Assembly (NCBI GenBank): GCA_903813345.2
Contig: CAIIXF020000008.1
Location: 18,956,822 to 19,020,821, forward strand
Length of the DNA: 64,000 nucleotides
Source of the DNA: Owenia fusiformis
Taxonomy: Eukaryota; Annelida; Polychaeta; Sabellida; Oweniidae
Direction: 5' to 3'
Below the pieces are notes generated by a model. It did no database searches, was not told the DNA's origin, and worked only from the letters and a program-made list of their open reading frames with translations. Every line of letters starts with the position of its first letter. The stretch's first letter is position 1. Below, piece after piece: positions 61,196-64,000 of the stretch. Made by a program: the position numbers and the translations under genes.

Positions 61196-62339
61196 CTTTT
61201 CAAATATAACTAGGACAATAATAAAAACCATATTTCACATACATTTGACTGAGGGACCAAAAGGGCATATATCCAGACACATCCTTTTGCGATTCCATCG
61301 CGGACACACTCTGCTCCAGTTTGTGATGTATCAGTGGGGAGATGAATGTGCCCTAAGAGGCCATGAGTTTCAGTTGATACAAAGTTGATTGTAGAACCAT
61401 TTAATCATCCATTAAAAATATTGCTTTTTCATGAATTAGGAATTTTTTTGTGAACTAATCATTTCAGGTGTCAAGAATACCTGTGTAAAAGTTTGATTTG
61501 GAGATAAAAATTCTTCTATCACCAAGAAATGTTTAAATGAGTCAATTTTTCATTTTACCTCATACTCTTTTAAAGCAAAGTATGAGATGGGCTTGTCACA
61601 AAAACTGTGATGGATGGGTGTAGTTCGAGGAACCAAGACTTTTTATGGCAAATATAGTAGGTGGTTTCAGAAATACTTTTCTACAATATTTTTAAATGAT
61701 CATTGATTATTGGTTCGTTATTCTTGCAATTTGAGTTACTGTCACATTTTTTTTATTAAGAGCTGCATTTTTAGGCCTTCCCATTCTTTAACTTCAGTTC
61801 AAACAACTATAACACCTATAGTGAATCGTATATGAAAACGAAAACAGATTAATGTTTTTACATGTTTTTGTATATTTATCTTAATTCATTGCCATTCTAC
61901 TCATAAATGTATTTTTGAAACAATAAAAAATAAAAAAAACAGGAAATGTGCCTATTACTGATAATTTTGAAAGCTTCATGTCAGCTTGATTAGGCAAGCT
62001 GAAGACCGATCTGGATAGATGAGATTTCCCACTGGTCATGACAAAATGTTATGCAGATATTCAATTTGACTACATGATCATTTAAAATGATGTACTCCAA
62101 ACTGATAGTTCAAGATGGTTTGCGTATGCAAAATGTATTGGAAAAAGCAATTCAATTTGCCTGTAATTATCTGGAAATCTTATTCCACACTACACTCCAG
62201 CGTACAAGGATACATCAAGGCAAACTGATACCGTACTGCCCCTTAAGTTCCATACTTTACCATACTATTGTGCCTTTGTTCACTGTCCATAAGACTTCCA
62301 TGCAACATCAAATCAACAATTTCACTAATCAAACCAATT

Positions 62340-63562
62340 TTATCCTGTCCTCAATAACTTTGCATTTCTAATTTCTTCCCACTCTCTGTCCTGCTCCTCA
62401 ACAACTTTTTGTCTCTCCACTCTAAACTTTGCATATTCCTCAGGATCATAATCTTTATCCCATACTTTCACTCCACAATGTTTTGCAACTAGAATCACTT
62501 GTTTACATATTTGCTCCAATGGTTTACATTCATTGATAGGGTCTGTACTTTTCAGTTTGGCAATTTCATACACATGTTTTAGGGTGATCCAGCCTGCTGT
62601 CTCTTGCACTGCAATATAAAAGGAAATGATTGATTAACTTGAGATACAGATAATCCATATAGGACTTGCTATATATAAGGGTTATGTACTGGGAGGTTTT
62701 GGATATGGGGTTTATCCAGAGGGAGATATGCATATCTACCAAGTAGAGTTTTCAGTGAAATTATCGAAAGCGGGAAGATATGCACTGAAGCGGGAAGATA
62801 TGCACCAAAGCGGGAGATATGGCGGGAGATATGGCGGGAGATATGGAGGTTCTGGATATGGAAACCTCAAAATCAGGATATGGGATATATCTTACCAACT
62901 TATCTCCCTAAAACTCTACTTGGCATAGGATAAAGATGGATAAACAGAGACATTGTTTGTGATTATGAATTTTCGATATAGGCCTTTTTACACATCTTAA
63001 TCAGGTAAATTGAATGAGTTTACCTGATGAAGATATATGAAATATGAATATACCAAAAATATGTGATCTCAAACAATTTGTTTGTTTAATCACCTATTTA
63101 ACTATATTACGAAGATGGATAAAATATGGCAGTAGCGGTTTTGGTTGTGGCAGAATACCATTCTATGGAGACTCAATTAATTCATGATGATGAAAAATCA
63201 ATCCTTCCACCATAAGCATATAATGTGAGATTTGACCTCTGACCTAATCTTTCGCCTCATCTTGAACTTTTTCACCATGTAAGCCTAGTGGCATTGAATT
63301 ATGCCATTTTTTGTTTAGGCCCTAATAATAAAACTATTTATAGCAGTTTCAGAACTTGCGACTCCGTTTCTAAATAACATAAGGTGTGCAGATTCTACAG
63401 AATTTCAGCTTTAATAGGGAGGGGAAATCAGAAAACTTAGTTCAACTTCATGTTACATATGTACTTACTGTTTTGCCTAGCACCTTTAGAGATCCCAGCA
63501 GCGTGTTTGATGAGGAAAGACATAGGGGGTTGATAATGCACGATACTGAATGTCTTGTCAGG
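62340..63562 (-). CDS. MRPL11: Mitochondrial ribosomal protein L11, 3' two exons
   Basis: uL11m of the mitochondrial large subunit, which lies at the GTPase-associated centre. Two exons are in the window: 63562-63469 and 62608-62340 (stop at 62342-62340); the junction codon is ATG split 1+2. The first encodes PDKTFSIVHYQPPMSFLIKH followed by AAGISKGARQN, the classic end of the L11 N-terminal domain; the second encodes ETAGWITLKHVYEIAKLKS, which matches the C-terminal rRNA-binding domain, followed by an acidic/basic tail ending NAKLLRTG. The partial product is 120 aa. The N-terminal GPxLGQ region and the start codon are not in the remaining 440 bp and must lie beyond 64000. The intron between the two exons holds a small inverted-repeat element. 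Confidence 0.92.
62739..62923. mobile_element. Small inverted-repeat element with GCGGGAGATATG minisatellite
   Basis: CCAAGTAGAGTTTT (62739-62752) and its exact complement (62910-62923) enclose 5 tandem units of GCGGGAGATATG, two of them with an extra A and spacer. In the MRPL11 intron. Confidence 0.6.
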
Positions 63563-64000
63563 CTGTAAATAAAAGAAAATCAATTTTATTTTTGAAACAA
63601 ACAATTCAGACAAAATCAATCATTTTAAATAAGTGCTATGGACAGGAAGCATACAAAGAAAATATATAAACCTGTAAAAGTTGGACATAGATATTCTAGA
63701 ACAAACTAAGAAGATTGTCCTTAAGAAAAAACGCTTGTTTTCTCCTCATGTGGTTAAAAGATGACCTTTTTTAACCACATTTTTACCACTCAAGATATGT
63801 TTAAGTGTGGTTGTGGTGACCTGTTTTCACCTCATAAAAGTGTGGCCCCCCGCTGGTATTTCTTCCACAATTCCAAGAAATATCTCCCCATAGTTTCTTC
63901 TCATAATGAGAAAGTGTGGTAAGGTGTTCCTGAAAATATGGAGGAGAACTTTAATATGATTTAAGGTTACCATATTGTTAATAGGGGTTAAAAGAGTTAA
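63563..64000. other. MRPL11 intron end, no exon recognised
   Basis: Upstream MRPL11 exons are not visible. The stretch has alternating TCCTCATGTGGT, CACCTCATAAAAGTGTGG and GAGAAAGTGTGGT blocks that look like decayed repeats. Confidence 0.4.

Larger units (their letters stand above)
57710..62339. other. Intergenic between C45 gene and MRPL11
   Basis: Holds tandem-core element C, a MITE family 1 copy and a mariner, listed separately. The rest is AT-rich; one orphan exon-like frame at 61265-61340 is discussed as a finding. No clear promoter motif was seen for the C45 gene. Confidence 0.5.

Noticed and set aside
63840-63945. Upstream MRPL11 exon
   Set aside because: A minus-strand frame between AG and GT exists (EHLTTLSHYEKKLWGDISWN) but does not match the L11 N-terminal domain, and the area has repeat blocks.

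Overview
The window looks like nuclear DNA of a non-vertebrate bilaterian, most likely a marine invertebrate. The DNA is AT-rich, genes are split by GT-AG introns, promoters look TATA-less and housekeeping-like, and small DNA transposons are dense. Tandem-core elements carrying (CCGT)n-type tracts resemble the pearl/HINE elements known from bivalves and sea urchins. A C45 acyltransferase/hydrolase gene, a family that as far as I recall vertebrates lack, fits the same picture. I cannot choose between a mollusc-like and an invertebrate deuterostome source.

Five host genes can be rebuilt exon by exon with matching phases. On the plus strand: OTUB1 (2469-12223, 8 exons, 260 aa deubiquitinase), QPCT (14434-38356, 7 exons, 355 aa secreted glutaminyl cyclase) and RRP36 (45914-49966, 6 coding exons, 410 aa nucleolar rRNA-processing factor). 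On the minus strand: a Tan/IAT-like C45 Ntn-hydrolase (57706-50602, 9 exons, about 437 aa) and the two 3'-most exons of MRPL11 (63562-62340), whose 5' part lies beyond the window. RRP36 and the C45 gene converge with stop codons about 640 bp apart. No operon or shared pathway is evident. OTUB1 and MRPL11 both lie on 11q13 in human, so their linkage here may be an old one.

Region by region: 1-2440 is upstream DNA ending in an ETS/NRF1 promoter. OTUB1 intron 1 holds a hAT element (8-bp target duplication) invaded by an 1.8-kb foldback element. OTUB1 exon 3 is preceded by two extra in-frame copies of its own acceptor. A minisatellite starts at the OTUB1 stop codon. QPCT intron 2 (16.8 kb) is a transposon store: a hAT MITE, a mariner with a LINE inside it, pogo-like MITEs and a 1.6-kb tandem-core element. 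The 38.4-44.6 kb intergenic stretch holds more MITEs and duplications. RRP36 has a CRE/ETS/YY1-like promoter near 44.68 kb. C45 intron 6 carries a second tandem-core element. A third such element and a second mariner lie between the C45 gene and MRPL11.

The best leads are the triplicated in-frame splice acceptor of OTUB1, three tandem-core elements whose terminal stem-loops keep pairing while sequence changes, and a MITE family with at least eight copies here, one of which ends right beside the OTUB1 exon 2 acceptor. No retrovirus-like or Polinton-like element, CRISPR array or intact tRNA was recognised.
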